Source of the DNA: Macrotis lagotis
Taxonomy: Eukaryota; Chordata; Mammalia; Peramelemorphia; Peramelidae
Direction of reading: 5' to 3'
Assembly: GCF_037893015.1 (NCBI RefSeq)
Contig: NC_133658.1
Span: forward strand, 251,726,518-251,790,517
Length of the DNA stretch: 64,000 bases
Of this stretch, positions 31,696-44,780 are shown in pieces. The notes below the pieces were generated by a model. It made no database searches, was not told where the DNA came from, and worked only from the letters and a program-made list of their open reading frames with translations. Position numbers and translations under genes: made by a program. Each line of letters begins with the position of its first letter. Position 1 is the stretch's first letter.

Positions 31696-34600
31696 ACTGG
31701 AGCAGATCAGGAGATGTCAGCTGATTGAACCACCTAAAAATAATGCTGTCCCTAAGGATGAACTCCATGAGAAGAGAAAGGATAATAGCCCTGCCCTGCG
31801 GTATCAGTGAATTGCTCCATATATGACATACATTTCTTACATATATGGTTATATAGATACACTTTACTACCATGTCACTCTTTCAATGAATTCTATGGAA
31901 AAGTGCAACACAAGTTTATATGAGGAATGTTTTATATAGTTAGCCAACAAACATTAAGTGCCTATTATATGTCACACTGTAGAGTCAATCTTTATTCCAT
32001 ACCATTTTAGTAAATGTCTCTGCTTTGAGCTAAATGTGTCTTCTGGCTGACTATTAAGGGGAAGCTCACCAGTAGGGGCTTATGAATTATACTTTTAAGT
32101 AGATTCACAGTGTACCCTAGTACTTGGGAGCATCAACCCCACTCTAGGGACCCAGTATGTGAGTGTGAGTGCTGGGTTGGGGAGCTGACATAGAGGGAAT
32201 GCTTCAGATATAATTTATTAAATGCCTTGTGGGTTAGTTTTATAATCAAGATGACCAAAGTTCCTTCAAGCTCTGAAATTCTTCTCTTTTTTTAATCCAA
32301 TCCAGTGCAATCTTATTATATGCAAAGTAAAAGAAAAAATTAGATAATCCTTGCTGCCAAAGAATTTGTATTCTACTGGATGGGAGTGGGAATGGGGTTC
32401 AGGGGAATCTTCTCATTGGCGATAGTTTAATTAAACCATGATCCTGATTCCCTAATATTAAATGTCTTACTACCCCTCTTTACTAATGGAATGCCTATTC
32501 ATCCTTTAAAGTGCATCTCAAATGCTTCTTCTTCTTCCAGGAAGCTTTAAATAATCTGTAAAGACCTGTTTCCTCTAAGATGAGTGAGGACCTCACAAGT
32601 TCCTTTATTCACTTTCCTCTTGTGCATTAACTTGTATATGAAAACTGTCTGTGTTTGTGTCTTATAGCTCTGCTAAAGTATTAGCTCCCTGAGGGCAGGA
32701 CCATGTCTTATGTACAATGTGAATTCCCACACACAGTAAGCATTTATAAATGTTGGTTGTCTGAATGAATGAACCATAGTAGTGAGTAGCTCCTGAGCTT
32801 CCTGGTGTTGGCTGTTAAAATACTCGATATCCTAATATGTGCAGTAGGGGATCTCAAGATGAGAGGCCATATGGCCAGCGGGAGAGAAGAAAATACAAAG
32901 ATAGACCATGAGCTACAGAGTGCATCTATTTGTACACCTGCTCTTCTCTGCTTAGATCCACTGGAGAGGGAGAGGCAGCTGTGCAGGCCACTCCAGGGGC
33001 CTGACGGCATGGCCCCTTTTAGACTTCCAGTTCTGTTCATGTAATTGAGAAGGGACCAGAAGCAGGCAATGGGAGTATCATGACAGGTCAGACAGATGAG
33101 TGTGAGGCAGGGGGATGGAACCAATGCCATAAAATGGAATGTTAAAAGTCATGCTAAAAACAGTTCCTATTTCTATAGGCCTTTGAGGTTTACAAAGAAC
33201 TCTCCTCCCATTAGTTCCAAGGGGGTGCAGCATTATCAATCCCATTTTATAGATGAAGAAATTGAGGCTCAGATGGGTTAGGGGATTCTTTCAAGATCAT
33301 GTACCTATTAAGTATTAGATCTGGGATTAGAATCTAGGTTCTCTGACACTGTTTAGTCTTCTTTCCACTATGCCAGCTGTCTGGTGAATCTGTTAAAAAA
33401 AATAGTTAAATGCAAAAAGCTAGAACTACAAAACTCTACTGTCCTTTTGAGGTTCAGATGATTCTAAGTAACCTACCCTGGGGGTTTTTTCCCTGAGAGT
33501 AATGGAACTTGTCCCTTGTTGGGGGGAGGGAAGTAGGTAGTCTATGAAGGAATCCAGTAGGGCCTTTCTCAGAGGGGAGAGATCACAGAGGTCCAAGGGA
33601 GCCCCAACATATTCTTTTGTGACCTTCTAGGGTTTGACCTTGCCAGTTTTGGGGAGATAACCTTACCCTAATGGGGAGTGTATTTGTTTTCAGTTCATCC
33701 TCAGGTCTCACTCTAGTGTAAGAGCTCTCAACATGATGTCGGTAAAACTGCTGTTTTAAAATATATATTATAACTGTTTTTCAACATAATTGATTTGCTA
33801 TGTAAGCCTATATATTTTATTGGATGCATTTGGAAACCTTATTCTGAGATGTGTCCAGATGCTGCATTTATGACCCACAAAAAAGGGCTAGATTTTGGAA
33901 CCTCCTTTGTTTCTCTTGGGAAGATGGACCTGGGCCCAGGTTAAGCAAGTGCCTGGGTTGAGGCTGTTCAATTTCTCAGCAGTGAGAGGTCAAGAGCCTT
34001 ATATGAGCCAAATGCGAGATTTGGGTTTAAATCCTGGCTGCACTGGACACTGGTTAATGTGACTTTGGGTATATCACATCTCCATTTAGTGTTTCAGTTT
34101 GTCTTCTATAAAAAATGAGAAAATTCTCTTTGCTCTGACTATACCACAAGGTTATTATGAGGAATTGTGATGATCAAAGGAGATAATGAGTGGAAGAGCC
34201 CTTGCAATAAGTGTATTATTTTTAATATATCCTGATTCATTGGGAACCTGACCTCAATGACCATTTGCCCTCTTACCAATTGCAGGTAGCAGAGCTGAAT
34301 TACTTAAGGATGGAAAACAGGACAGACCCAGAGCAGGTTATCCAGTTTTTTTTTCAGTTTCAATATAAGTCAAGAAGCACCATGCCAAGGGGAGGGGGGG
34401 CAAGATGACATCAACCATGTGTACAGCTTAATGGGAAAGTTAAAACATTAGCTTGAAGCCTGGGTAGGAGACAGGAGGTAATAGTTGGGCTCCTAAGACC
34501 TAGGTTTGAATTCTAATTCTGGCATTTATTAGCTAGCTATGTGATTTTGATTAAATTACTTCCCCTCTCTGGGCCACTATTTTCTGATTATAATAATTTA

Positions 34601-36384
34601 CCTTTCATTAGCACTTTATGGATTTTCTGAGTCTAGAGCTCTGACTTTTCCATAATCCAGCTGCTTCAAAAATAAACTTGTTTTGTTTTCTAGCCACTCC
34701 AAACCTGACTCCCTGAGCCTTTAAGAAATTTAAATTCTACCTGGAACATTTGGACCTCATGGAACATAGTTTGAGAAATACTGCTTGGAGGAATTAGTCT
34801 TTAGGGATCTACCAGACCTATTTAGGATAAATTAAAGGATAGATCCATGATCACAGAACTAGTAAGTATTGGAGGGAAGAATGAAGTACAGGATTCCTGA
34901 TTCCTAGTTCACTACTATTACACTGCCTCTAGTCTGTAATGTCTCAACTCCAGAGTAGCAGTGAAGTTCATATGAAATTTTGTTGTTCAATCGTTTCAAC
35001 CATTTCTGACTCTTTTGAACCCATTTGAAGTCTTTTTTTGGGTAAAGATACTAAAGTGGTTTGCCATTTCATTCTCCAGTTCATTTTACAGATGAGGAAA
35101 CTAAGGCAAGTAGAATTAAGTGACTTGTCCGGGGTCAAATACCTAGCAAATATGTCTGAGGTCAGATTACTTTGTGAAGTAATGTGCCAAGGACCTGAGT
35201 TCAAATCCTGCCTCAGTTATTTACTATGTGATCCTGAGCAAGGCAGCTCAGTTTCCTCTTCAGTAAAGTGGGGATAATATCAGCCTGTACCTCATGGGGT
35301 TATTGTGAAGATTAAATAAGATAATGTAGGTAAAAGGATAGGAAAAGGGACAGAAACTTGACATTTTACTGGTATAGGAAAGTCCTTCTAATCCAGTTTA
35401 GTACCTTCTTTTCCACTTAGTTTTAGAGAATGGCCTGTAGTACCTAGGGGTGAAGTGACTTCCTGGGGATCATACAGCCAGGATGCTTCAGAGTGGTACC
35501 TGAACTCCGAGGCTGACCCTCCATCTACCAAGTCAGGCCATCTCTATTACCCGTAAAGTACTATCTAAACATTAACTGAGCTGAGTTCACCCACAACATC
35601 TAGGTGAGAGTCCCTGCCCTTAATCTCCTCTACCTCTCATTGTGGCTATGTGGGTATAAATGTCTCTCAAACACACAAATTATGGATTTCCTTAATGCTG
35701 TCTGTTTTAATAGTACAGCCCTGCATCTTCTGAAGATCCCCCTCGCACTGTGTCTGATATTCACAAGTACCTTAAGCTCCACTCATACTTTGTTTCCAAA
35801 TTTTCTTGACTTCTTTTTAATGAGAGGCAATGAAGTATAGGGGAAAGTCCACTGACTCTACTGTCAGAAAGACCTGGGTCCAGCTTCCCTTTCAGATAGC
35901 TACTCTAGCTGTGTGACCATGTAAATAACTTGAATGCCAATTTGAGTATCACTTTCTAAAAGTACATTAAAGTTTGTTTTTTTAAAATAATATTTTATTT
36001 TTTTCCTTCAATTACCCATAAAGTTATTTTTAAACATTATTTTTGCATTGAAGTTTGAGGTCTTCCCTCATGACAACCTTGTGAGACAGGTCAAATAAAA
36101 ATTCTTGAACTGATCTCAGTTCCCCTGTCTATGAAATGGGGAATAATAACATAGCTCACATCATCAAGTTGTTACCTGGATCCAATAAGATGATATACAA
36201 ACCTTAAAATTCCACACCTATGTGAACTTGCATTGTTTATCTAAGAGGGACCATGCTATCCTATCTCCCTTGGTTTGCTTGGGATTTTTCCAGGCGAGAA
36301 GTATTCCTTAGTAAAAGGAATTTGGGAATACTTGGCTTAAACTTGCCAACCCCTGCACCATCAAGAACAAACCAAAGTAGATCC
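31696..36384. other. Intergenic up to KCNB1 3' end, repeat relics
   Basis: Recognisable elements are an L2 3' end at about 32460-32770, an antisense MIR at about 33160-33390, and plus-oriented CORE-SINEs at about 34000-34240 and 34440-34600. A Mar1-type SINE in antisense at 34978-35172 starts TTGTTGTTCAATCGTTTCAA. More MIR/SINE pieces lie at 35180-35340, 35420-35560 and 35830-35960, a short L1 3' piece at about 35970-36060 and a MIR tail at about 36100-36220. No gene is supported. Confidence 0.55.
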
Positions 36385-36405
36385 AGACCATTTTCTCCAT
36401 ACCTT

Positions 36406-36411
36406 TTTATT
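36406..36411 (-). terminator. Candidate distal polyA signal of KCNB1
   Basis: Plus-strand TTTATT reads AATAAA on the KCNB1 strand. It is the last such signal before the sequence turns into MIR/L1 relics at lower coordinates and lies at the edge of a long repeat-poor stretch. Cleavage would fall at roughly 36380-36395. Confidence 0.45.
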
Positions 36412-38056
36412 TAATTCTGCAGATTGCAGTAAGGGACCATTGCTCGAAAACCCTTAGACATTTGGACACAATTTACAAGACAATAAATACAGTATCAGAA
36501 TGTCACACAATGATCACAGTTTCATCTCACTACATGCATATAAAGACATTGAGGTTTTTTTTCCTCTGTGTGTGTGAGTGTGTGTGACATTTGTTTTTCC
36601 CTTTAGGGAAATAATTGGAGAGGTCAGTAAACTTGGAATAAAGAAAGACTAGATGCACGTATCCAAAGAAAACAAAAACCAAGTGCTTGCAACAATATGG
36701 CTAATATCTGTGGCTCACTCCCTGTCCCGGTCTGAGTGGCATCAGATGGCTTAGGAGGCAAAAATAACCCAGTAGCCCTCGGGGGAGAGATAGGAGGTGC
36801 TTGCCCAGAAAAGGAGAGTGGCTCATGCCATGGGATGGAAGAAGGACCACTCACTTTATGGTGGTGGGGCAGGATAGGTGGGCTACAAGTTGACTGTCCT
36901 GTGTCTGGCTGGGCCTCTCATTTATGCAAAAAGTTTTCCAGTTTAAGGCTCAGAGGTTCTCTCTTTCCTTTTCTCTTTTTTTTGGGGGGGGGAGTGGGTG
37001 TGTTGAAGAACAGAGCTCTAGCGGGGGAGTCAGGGGTCCTGAGTTTGAGTCTCTGTTCTGACACTTCTCATTTCTGACCTTCCATTTCTTCTTCTATAAA
37101 ATGGAGACTATGAGACTCAAACTCACTACCTGTGTGCTCACTGTAAAGAAAAACACTTTGAGAACTAGGAAACCATGATTTTTCCTATTTTCCTCAGTGG
37201 GCCATCTTCATCTGATCTCTTGAGACTAGGAACAGGGACCCTTCTGTTTTTGAGAGTGGGGGAATCTTAAAAATGCTGGTTTTCTCTTATTTGAAATCTA
37301 TCTCCCTTAGGGGTATCTATGAGTGTGTGAGTCCTTCTGCACAAAGTGGGAGCCAGAGATGGGAAACCAGAAAGGACAGAGGATGAGACAATTCTTTTTT
37401 CCTCCCAGCAAGTGAGCCCTTATTCTAGAAACTTCCCCCTCTGAATGGGGAAAGCCTCATCTGGTTCCTTCACTTGGAATTCCTGCATTACCCTAGCTCC
37501 AATATGAGTCAGAACTAAAAACCTGCAGATAATTTGGCTCAAGGACATGAGGGATTGACATAATCCTCACTCCCATCCTCACTCCCCTTAGGGGTCACTG
37601 ACCCAACTAAGGTCAACTTTCATCTGTTTGCTCCCAAAAATACTTTTTTGAATGTCTACTATTAGCAAAGCAGACCCTGAGGAGGGGCCAGGGAGGCTGA
37701 TGATGCTGCAGGAGGAGGAAATATTGACCACTGAGTTTCCAGTTTGGTTTTGGTGCCAAGCAAAATCATGTGGGGTCAGAATCCTGCTGAACAAGTCCAG
37801 AATCCAAAAGGACCTAAGTAGTCTGATTAAAGATTAGAATGATTTTTATGTAGCAGAGGCTCATTCTGGAATGAGAATCTGGATTTGGGGTGACTTTCCT
37901 CTTGCTCTCATGAACCAGTCCTTAAAAAGGACTGCTATATTCCAGAGAAGACTTTAGAACTTTGAAATGGGGGATAATAACTTTGAATAACAACTTGAAA
38001 TAACATGCCAAATTTTGGAATTCTGGGAAGTTCTAAAGCCTTGTTTGAAGATTTCT

Positions 38057-38213
38057 TTTTTTTTTTTTAGGTTTTTGCAAGGCAAATGGGGTTAAGTGGC
38101 TTGCCCAAGGCCACACAGCTAGGTCATTATTAAGTGTCTGAGACCAGATTTGAACCCAGGTACTCCTGACTCCAGGGCTGGTGCTTTATCCACTATACCA
38201 CCTAGCCGCCCCA
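38057..38213 (-). repeat. WSINE1-type SINE in KCNB1 3'UTR, perfect 15-bp target duplication
   Basis: TGTTTGAAGATTTCT at 38042-38056 is repeated exactly at 38214-38228. The SINE lies antisense to the plus strand, so it is in sense orientation relative to the KCNB1 transcript. Confidence 0.92.
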
Positions 38214-38764
38214 TGTTTGAAGATTTCTAATGAGAAACCCAATTGCTCTGAGGACATCGACTTCTCTTCCATCCAAAATCTGTGTTTTCTTTGATGGTTC
38301 TCCTGTCCTAGACAATCAAACGTGTAGGGTCCTCGAGGCGAAAGAGCCTCATAGGTTCCTAACATAGACATGAGGGATTCTAGGAATGCTGATGTAATGG
38401 AAAGTATACTGGACTTGGAGTCAGAATAAACCTGTTTGAATCCTGGCTCTCTCTCTGAGAGCTCTCTGATTCTGGACAAGATATTTCACCTCAGTTTCCT
38501 CATATGAGGACAATAATATTTCTTTTCTATACCTCACAGAACTGTGGGAGGGGTAAGCAATTTGTAAACCTTTAAGTTCTACTGAAACATGAATTATTAT
38601 CATTATTATGTCAAAGGAGAGATGGCAATGGTTTGTAGTTGTAGATGGTTTTTCTGAAAAGCAGACTCTGAAATGTGTTGCTATAGTTCATCCTCAGACA
38701 CTGACTTAACTGAAACTTTGGAAGTTCTAGAATTAGCTGAAAATATATCTAGGGTTGTTAGTTT

Positions 38765-39000
38765 ATCCTAGGAGTTCTTAACATTTTTATGACAAGGATC
38801 CCTTTGGCAATCTGTGGAAGTCCAAGGGTCCCTTTTCTCAATATCATGTTTTTAAATAATTGAAGGAAAGATTAAATTTTAATTAGATGTGAGTGAAAAT
38901 AAAGATGCAATTTTTCCCCCTTCCAGGCTTATAGACCTTCTGAAATCTAGTCATGGATACTTTTAAGGGTCCATGCAATCCAGGTTAGGAACCCCTGGTT
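38765..39000. mobile_element. hAT-like MITE, TIR near CAGGGGTTCTTAACC
   Basis: The segment starts TAGGAGTTCTTAACATTTTT and ends AGGTTAGGAACCCCTGGT, imperfect inverted repeats of about 15 bp. Words such as GGATCCCTTTGGCAATCTG, TCCAAGGGTCCC and AGGGTCCATGCAATCC are shared in part with the copy at 58445-58680. It is non-coding and old. Confidence 0.6.
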
Positions 39001-40244
39001 TAGTTGCTTAGTTTCCAATCTTTATTATAGTAGGGTTTATAAGATGACATAAATTTAGTTTTTAGTGTGAGCTAACTTTATATTCCACCCACAATTCTAT
39101 AGACAAAAACCTGTTAGAAGGGAGTGAGCTACTGTTTGTCTTCTCTCATTCTAGGGCTTTAGAGACAGGGTCTCTTCTATTTAGACACCTTGGAAAGAGT
39201 ACCAGCCTCAGAATCAGGAGACCTGAGTTTAGACCTGGTTTAGACATCTCTGGTCAACCTTCTTCCTAGGGCATCCTCAACCATATTTTTTAGGTAAAAC
39301 TTTGATCACGTCTCTTCTGGTCCAGAATGATCCTACTACTGAAAACTAATCTTATTGAATACCATTGAAATGGACCTAGTTTTAAATGAAGTCACTTGTA
39401 TCAATCACAGTTAAAATACACTTCTGCACTACAAGAGATTCATGATCCCAGGAAAGAAATTCTCTTTGGGAAGCAAATTGGTTGGGAAATGGAAAACTCG
39501 CCTCTGAGAAAGAGCAGTGAAGGTAAAGCTTTTGAGAGGAAAAAAAACATTTGTATCAGGTCAGAAAGGTTCTGAGGGTCTCAGAAATAGGGGTAGTATA
39601 AGTTATCTAGTCAAAAAATTCAGTTTGGTACCTGAGACCAAATTAAGGCATTGTTTGGAAAGACTGCTAGGTTCTGCCTGCTCAAAGGGAAGAAAGAATA
39701 GTATTTGATACTCCAGTTCTCCCTCTCCTGGTCTTTAAGCTGCCCACTTGTGACACAAGCTCAGAGGAAGATTTAGACATGGAAGGTACCTTTAAATACA
39801 AAATATGAGAGATGGAAGGGTCCTTGAGAGACCATCTATACTGAGACCCAGAAGCAGGAAACCTCTTGTACAAAGTTAATAGGAGTTAGATTCAAACCCA
39901 AGTCCATTTGACTCCAGATACAGATCGTTTCCCATTATCTTATGTCTCTTTAGTGATACTCTGAGCAGTATGAGGTCAGAGAACATGATTTTTTCCTGTT
40001 TCCTACAATATCTCACTCAAAAATAACATATACTTGAAAATACGTCTCACCAATTCCCAGAATATAAGTCCTACCCTCTAAATAAGACCTTATAACTTTG
40101 AATCAGCACTTGGAACAAAATATAAAACCTTGGAGTGGGAAAGTTCTAAAGCTTTATTCTAGACATTTCCAGTCTACTAAGTGGAGGTTCCTTGATCTTA
40201 TATTAATAAAACTCTTACTGCTCTCTTTGGAGTGGAGAAGACAA

Positions 40245-40246
<2 letters not shown>

Positions 40247-40291
<45 letters not shown>
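40247..40291. repeat. (TG)n microsatellite
   Basis: Perfect TG tract; (CA)n on the KCNB1 strand, within the probable 3'UTR. Confidence 0.97.
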
Positions 40292-40294
<3 letters not shown>

Positions 40295-40489
40295 ACAATG
40301 GGACCATTCTAAAAACCAATCCTGGTTCAAGATGGCACTTAGGGACTTTTGGAGAAATTTGTTGAGCAAATAGAGTCTAGGACTACAAACAAACATTTAT
40401 GTAGGTGCTTCTATGTAAAACTAAATGGCTCAATTCCTGTGAGAAAATGTTTCTATGTTGTACTGGTTCAATAGTTTTTAGACTCAAAG

Positions 40490-40760
40490 GAAGTCAGAGC
40501 TGGAAGAGGCTTTAGAATATAAAATGTTAGAAGTGTTAGAAGGACCTCAGAACATAGAATGTCAGAGCAGAAAGGGAGCTCAGACATAATGATTGTCATT
40601 GTTGGAAACAAACAGAACATAGAACATAGAATGGCAGAGCTAGAAGGGAAATTATTACATGGAACACAAAATCTCAGAGCTGAAGAGAATCTTAGCAAAT
40701 AAAACATGGAATTTCGAAGCTGAAAGCAGCTTTAGAACATAGAATAACAGAGTTGGAAGG
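40490..40760 (-). repeat. Degenerate minisatellite of MIR-tail units
   Basis: About seven units contain AGAATGTCAGAGC followed by a GAAGG-like purine block and TTAGAACATAGAAT. They are spaced about 33-40 bases apart. This is the reverse complement of the motif in the 15.0-15.4 kb array. A MIR copy (CATTTTACAGAGGAGGAAAC) follows directly at 40760-40900 and is the probable source. Confidence 0.75.
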
Positions 40761-42761
40761 AACCTTATAGATCCCCTCATTTTACAGAGGAGGAAACTGA
40801 GGCCTAGAGAAGGGAAGAGATACACTTTGACTCACCCAGGGAGTTGGTGCAGAATTTTGTTCTCCTGGTTTCTGGTACAGGGTTCTTTCTACCACATTGT
40901 AACAGATACTGCATTTGACTTTCTACGAACTGATTTACCAGAATTTGTTTGGGAAAGTTCTTTGGTTCAGTTCACTATTCACTATGGAAATTGAAATTTA
41001 GATTTTGTTCCATTAAGGATCCAGAATTATTAATTCCAATTTCTCATTCATAGTGTGGTTCAAGTCTCTACATATATACAATATATGTCCACATACAGTA
41101 TAGAGTATTATGTATTATTACCATTGATAGAAACCAAGAAAGAAAATTCAGGTACTCCCCCAAATGAGAAGGGTCAAAGAAACCTTCTGCCCCAAGAACT
41201 GATACACAAGGACTGCCCCCCCATCCCTCCCTCTTGTCATTAGTGTGATACACTATGGCTTAGAGTTAAGGACGTCAGTTATCCTACTAAATAGCTTTGT
41301 GATTGTGGTCAAGTCATTCAGTTTTCTCATCCATAAAATGTGGAAAATCACTTTCAAATCACATGCTTTATAGGGTTATTGTGAATACAATATAAAGTGC
41401 TATAGAAATGTGAGCTCTGATTTTAATCATTCCACAGAGGGACTCCCTCCATGAGGGAGCCTGGAGAGGTACCCTTAGAGAAACTCAGCAGAAAAATAAA
41501 GGAAAGTCCAAGATCTGGGCAAAGGAGGGCCATCTAGACATGGCTGCATTGTTTCCATATCCATTTTGCTATGTATCTGGACAGCCTTCAAGGAAAGGAA
41601 GTTTAGACAGCACAGTCCTGGGAAGTCGTTTCTCTTTCCAGGTGTGGGTGAGGCATGCAGATCTTGGGTTATGTTTCAAGAAATAGGACAGTGAAAGGCC
41701 TTCACTCTAGATAACTTTCCCTTTCATCTGATGGTAGTGTGGGGCTGGGTAGTGAGGTTACAAACTGGCTGAGGAGAGCCAATTTGGAGCTAAAAGGAAC
41801 CCTAGAACAAAAAAGGTTTACTGAAATTTGAATAGGAAGAGAAAAAGTTCCAAAAAGTCCTGGTAAATCCAGGATGTCTGGAAGGACAACTCTGGTTGGG
41901 TCAGCCTTTCCAGATATCTGTGTTGGATGGATTGCAATGGACAGATCACACCTTCCTTCTTCCTTCCCTTACCCCCTCTTCCACTTTCAGTCCCTGCAAT
42001 AGGAGCCCTAAACAGGAACAACACAGAAACAGATTATATGAAATGACAGTACTGGACAGTTGATAGACATGTCTACAAAGGAGTCAGACATCAAAACCTT
42101 GAATGGGATTTTCTGTGCTCCTCCCTACCCCCACCCTAACCCTTACTCCCCTAGGAGCAAAAAAAATCAAGGAAGGGAGGAATAAAAAAAAAAAGACCAG
42201 AAGAAATCAGATATAGAAATGACCATAAATAAGTCTCCTAATATATTATTCTGTAATACAAAAGAAGAAATTTGACTCAATTTCCCTATTATAAATTTGC
42301 TAAAAATACATATATATATTTTATCTCAACAGAAAAATAGACTATTCTGAGATGCACGAAAGTCTTGTGACATTTCCATACATCAGATACTTAAAGGGCC
42401 AGCGCAAAGGTAAACACCGAGGTAATTCCAACTTTTGTACCTTTCCAGCAACTAATTAAAGCCATCTTCTCTCTGACTGGGGTATCCAAAAACATTTTAT
42501 GGTTGTGTGAGGTTAGTTTTTGTTTCCTTAGCACAAGGACTTGAGAGGCTGTAGAACTTCTGAAGAAGGGAAACCTCTAGTTTTACTTGGTCAATTCTGG
42601 CAGCATGGCTATGCGTGGCTGCTCCTTCCTCCCACATGTGTGACCACTTGAAGTCATTGACCAAAGAGCCTCAGCACAGTGCCACAGTGCCTGCTGTTCC
42701 AGGTCTGGATTCCAGAGTTTTGAGATTTTCTCAAGTTCTTGTTTAAATGTCTTGGATAATG

Positions 42762-42873
<112 letters not shown>

Positions 42874-44750
42874 ACAGAGAAACCTGGCTTCAGTTACCTG
42901 GTTGGTTTTAAGTCTTAAATTACCCCCTGTCCATCAACTAGAAACTGTACCAGCCATAATTTCAATCAAGACAGAAATATACAATAGATACAAATATTAA
43001 CAGTACATTACAATTTTACAGAAGAGAATACTGGTTTGTTTTGCTCCTTATAAACAGGTACCTTAATAGCTGCAAGGAAGAGAAGGTTTTAGAGTCACCA
43101 GATACCCATAGGATGTTGATAGTTCAAAGAAGTTTGTATCACCTGTGATTCCCAGAGGTTGGATCTTTTTTTTTTTCTTCTTCTGAATTCTTAATACCCT
43201 AACTCTTCTAGGAAAGTGGTAATCACAGGAACAAATGTATCTTTTTTCTTCCTCCTTCGTTTGTGTCCCTTTTCCCCTTTAAGTGTGCTTAGATGAAATT
43301 CCTAAGAGAAAAAGGCACTGAGAAATCTACTGCCAGGAAGTACTGTTGTTCTTCTTTGTTCAAAGCTTAAAAGTTCAAGAAACCATCTCCTCCCAGGGTT
43401 AGCACTCCACCCACAACTGGCCACAATTTTGTCTCTGGAGTGTGGCCCTGGGGTGGCCAACTGACCAATATTTGACTGGTTTGACCAGAGTTTTGTCACA
43501 GAATCCAGTTGTTGGTTTGGGCTCCATGAGCAGATTAAAATGAATTAGTCATTGGGAGATGCCATCACTTCAACAAATTGGATAGGGATTGGTGATGGGG
43601 ATGACATGGGGATGCTCTTAGTGATCATGTGATCTGTTCTGGTCTTTTAAAAAAAATTCTGATTTTGTTGTCTCTAAACCGTGGTGAGGCAGCATAGAAA
43701 TTGCCCACACTTGCTCCCTTAGGGATGAATGGTAGAAGTTTGGGTCCATTCTCTGTTGGGATCCAGCTGACAAGTGAATTTTGCTGAATTGATTACCCAA
43801 AGAGAAGGGCACCCTAGGGACTGCTACCCATTTCTGCTCACCTTCATTCATAGTTGTACAAACCATTGCCTGTGGCTTGTATATGTCTTATTTTTCTTCC
43901 ACTAGCTTTTTGTTGGCTCCAGGAGAAAATTATAAGTACTTTATAAGGTAACTTTTGAGTGGCCTCCTTGAAATACCTGTGGAATTGAGGAGAGGAGAGG
44001 GAAGGGAGAGGAGCACTCTATGGATCCAAATCAATGCTTTTTCTCTACCAAGGACATTTGGGTCTCACTGTTTAGTAACACCAAAGTAGATTTCCCAGTG
44101 TATATGAGCATATCCATACCTATGTACTGGACTGCATGTGCACGCACATAACATCCACGTTTTAAAATTTTGGATTCGTTATGTTTTTATTTGGAACTGG
44201 GCGCACGGTAAGAGCTACATTTCCCATAATACATACACACAGAAGTGAAAAATAAAAAAAAGAAATCAAAACATTCTTCAAGCATAGTATATGCTGGGTC
44301 TCTGTGATTCTGTTTCTATAAGAAATCTATAGGGTTTTGGCTCTGATGCCACAAAAGGTAGGTTTTTAAGGATACTTCTGAATTCATTCTTCAAAAGTGA
44401 CTCAAAATGCTACTTTAAAGTGAGACGAAGTCGGCAAGCTAAGGGTTGAGTCCTAAGTGACCACGCAAGGCAGACAGGCCTTTGGTTACAAGGAGAGTTG
44501 CACCAATTGATTTCAGTTTTAAAAACCAAACCAAAACATGACATATTACTGTTCTAGATTCCTCATGCCAACATCACCTGCAAATAAGATGCATCAATTT
44601 AAAGTAGGGTTGGTGAGTTCCCTTGGTATATGGCTATATTTAAATGTATTCACTTTCCTGATATGTAAAATACACAATGTCTTTTTTTTTAAATAATAGA
44701 TTAGCATCAGCTCTAAAAACTTCTCAATTGGAAATCACTACTATTTACTT

Positions 44751-44780
44751 TATATATATATATATATATATAATATATAT
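44751..44780. repeat. (TA)n microsatellite
   Basis: Short TA tract in the probable KCNB1 3'UTR. Confidence 0.95.
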
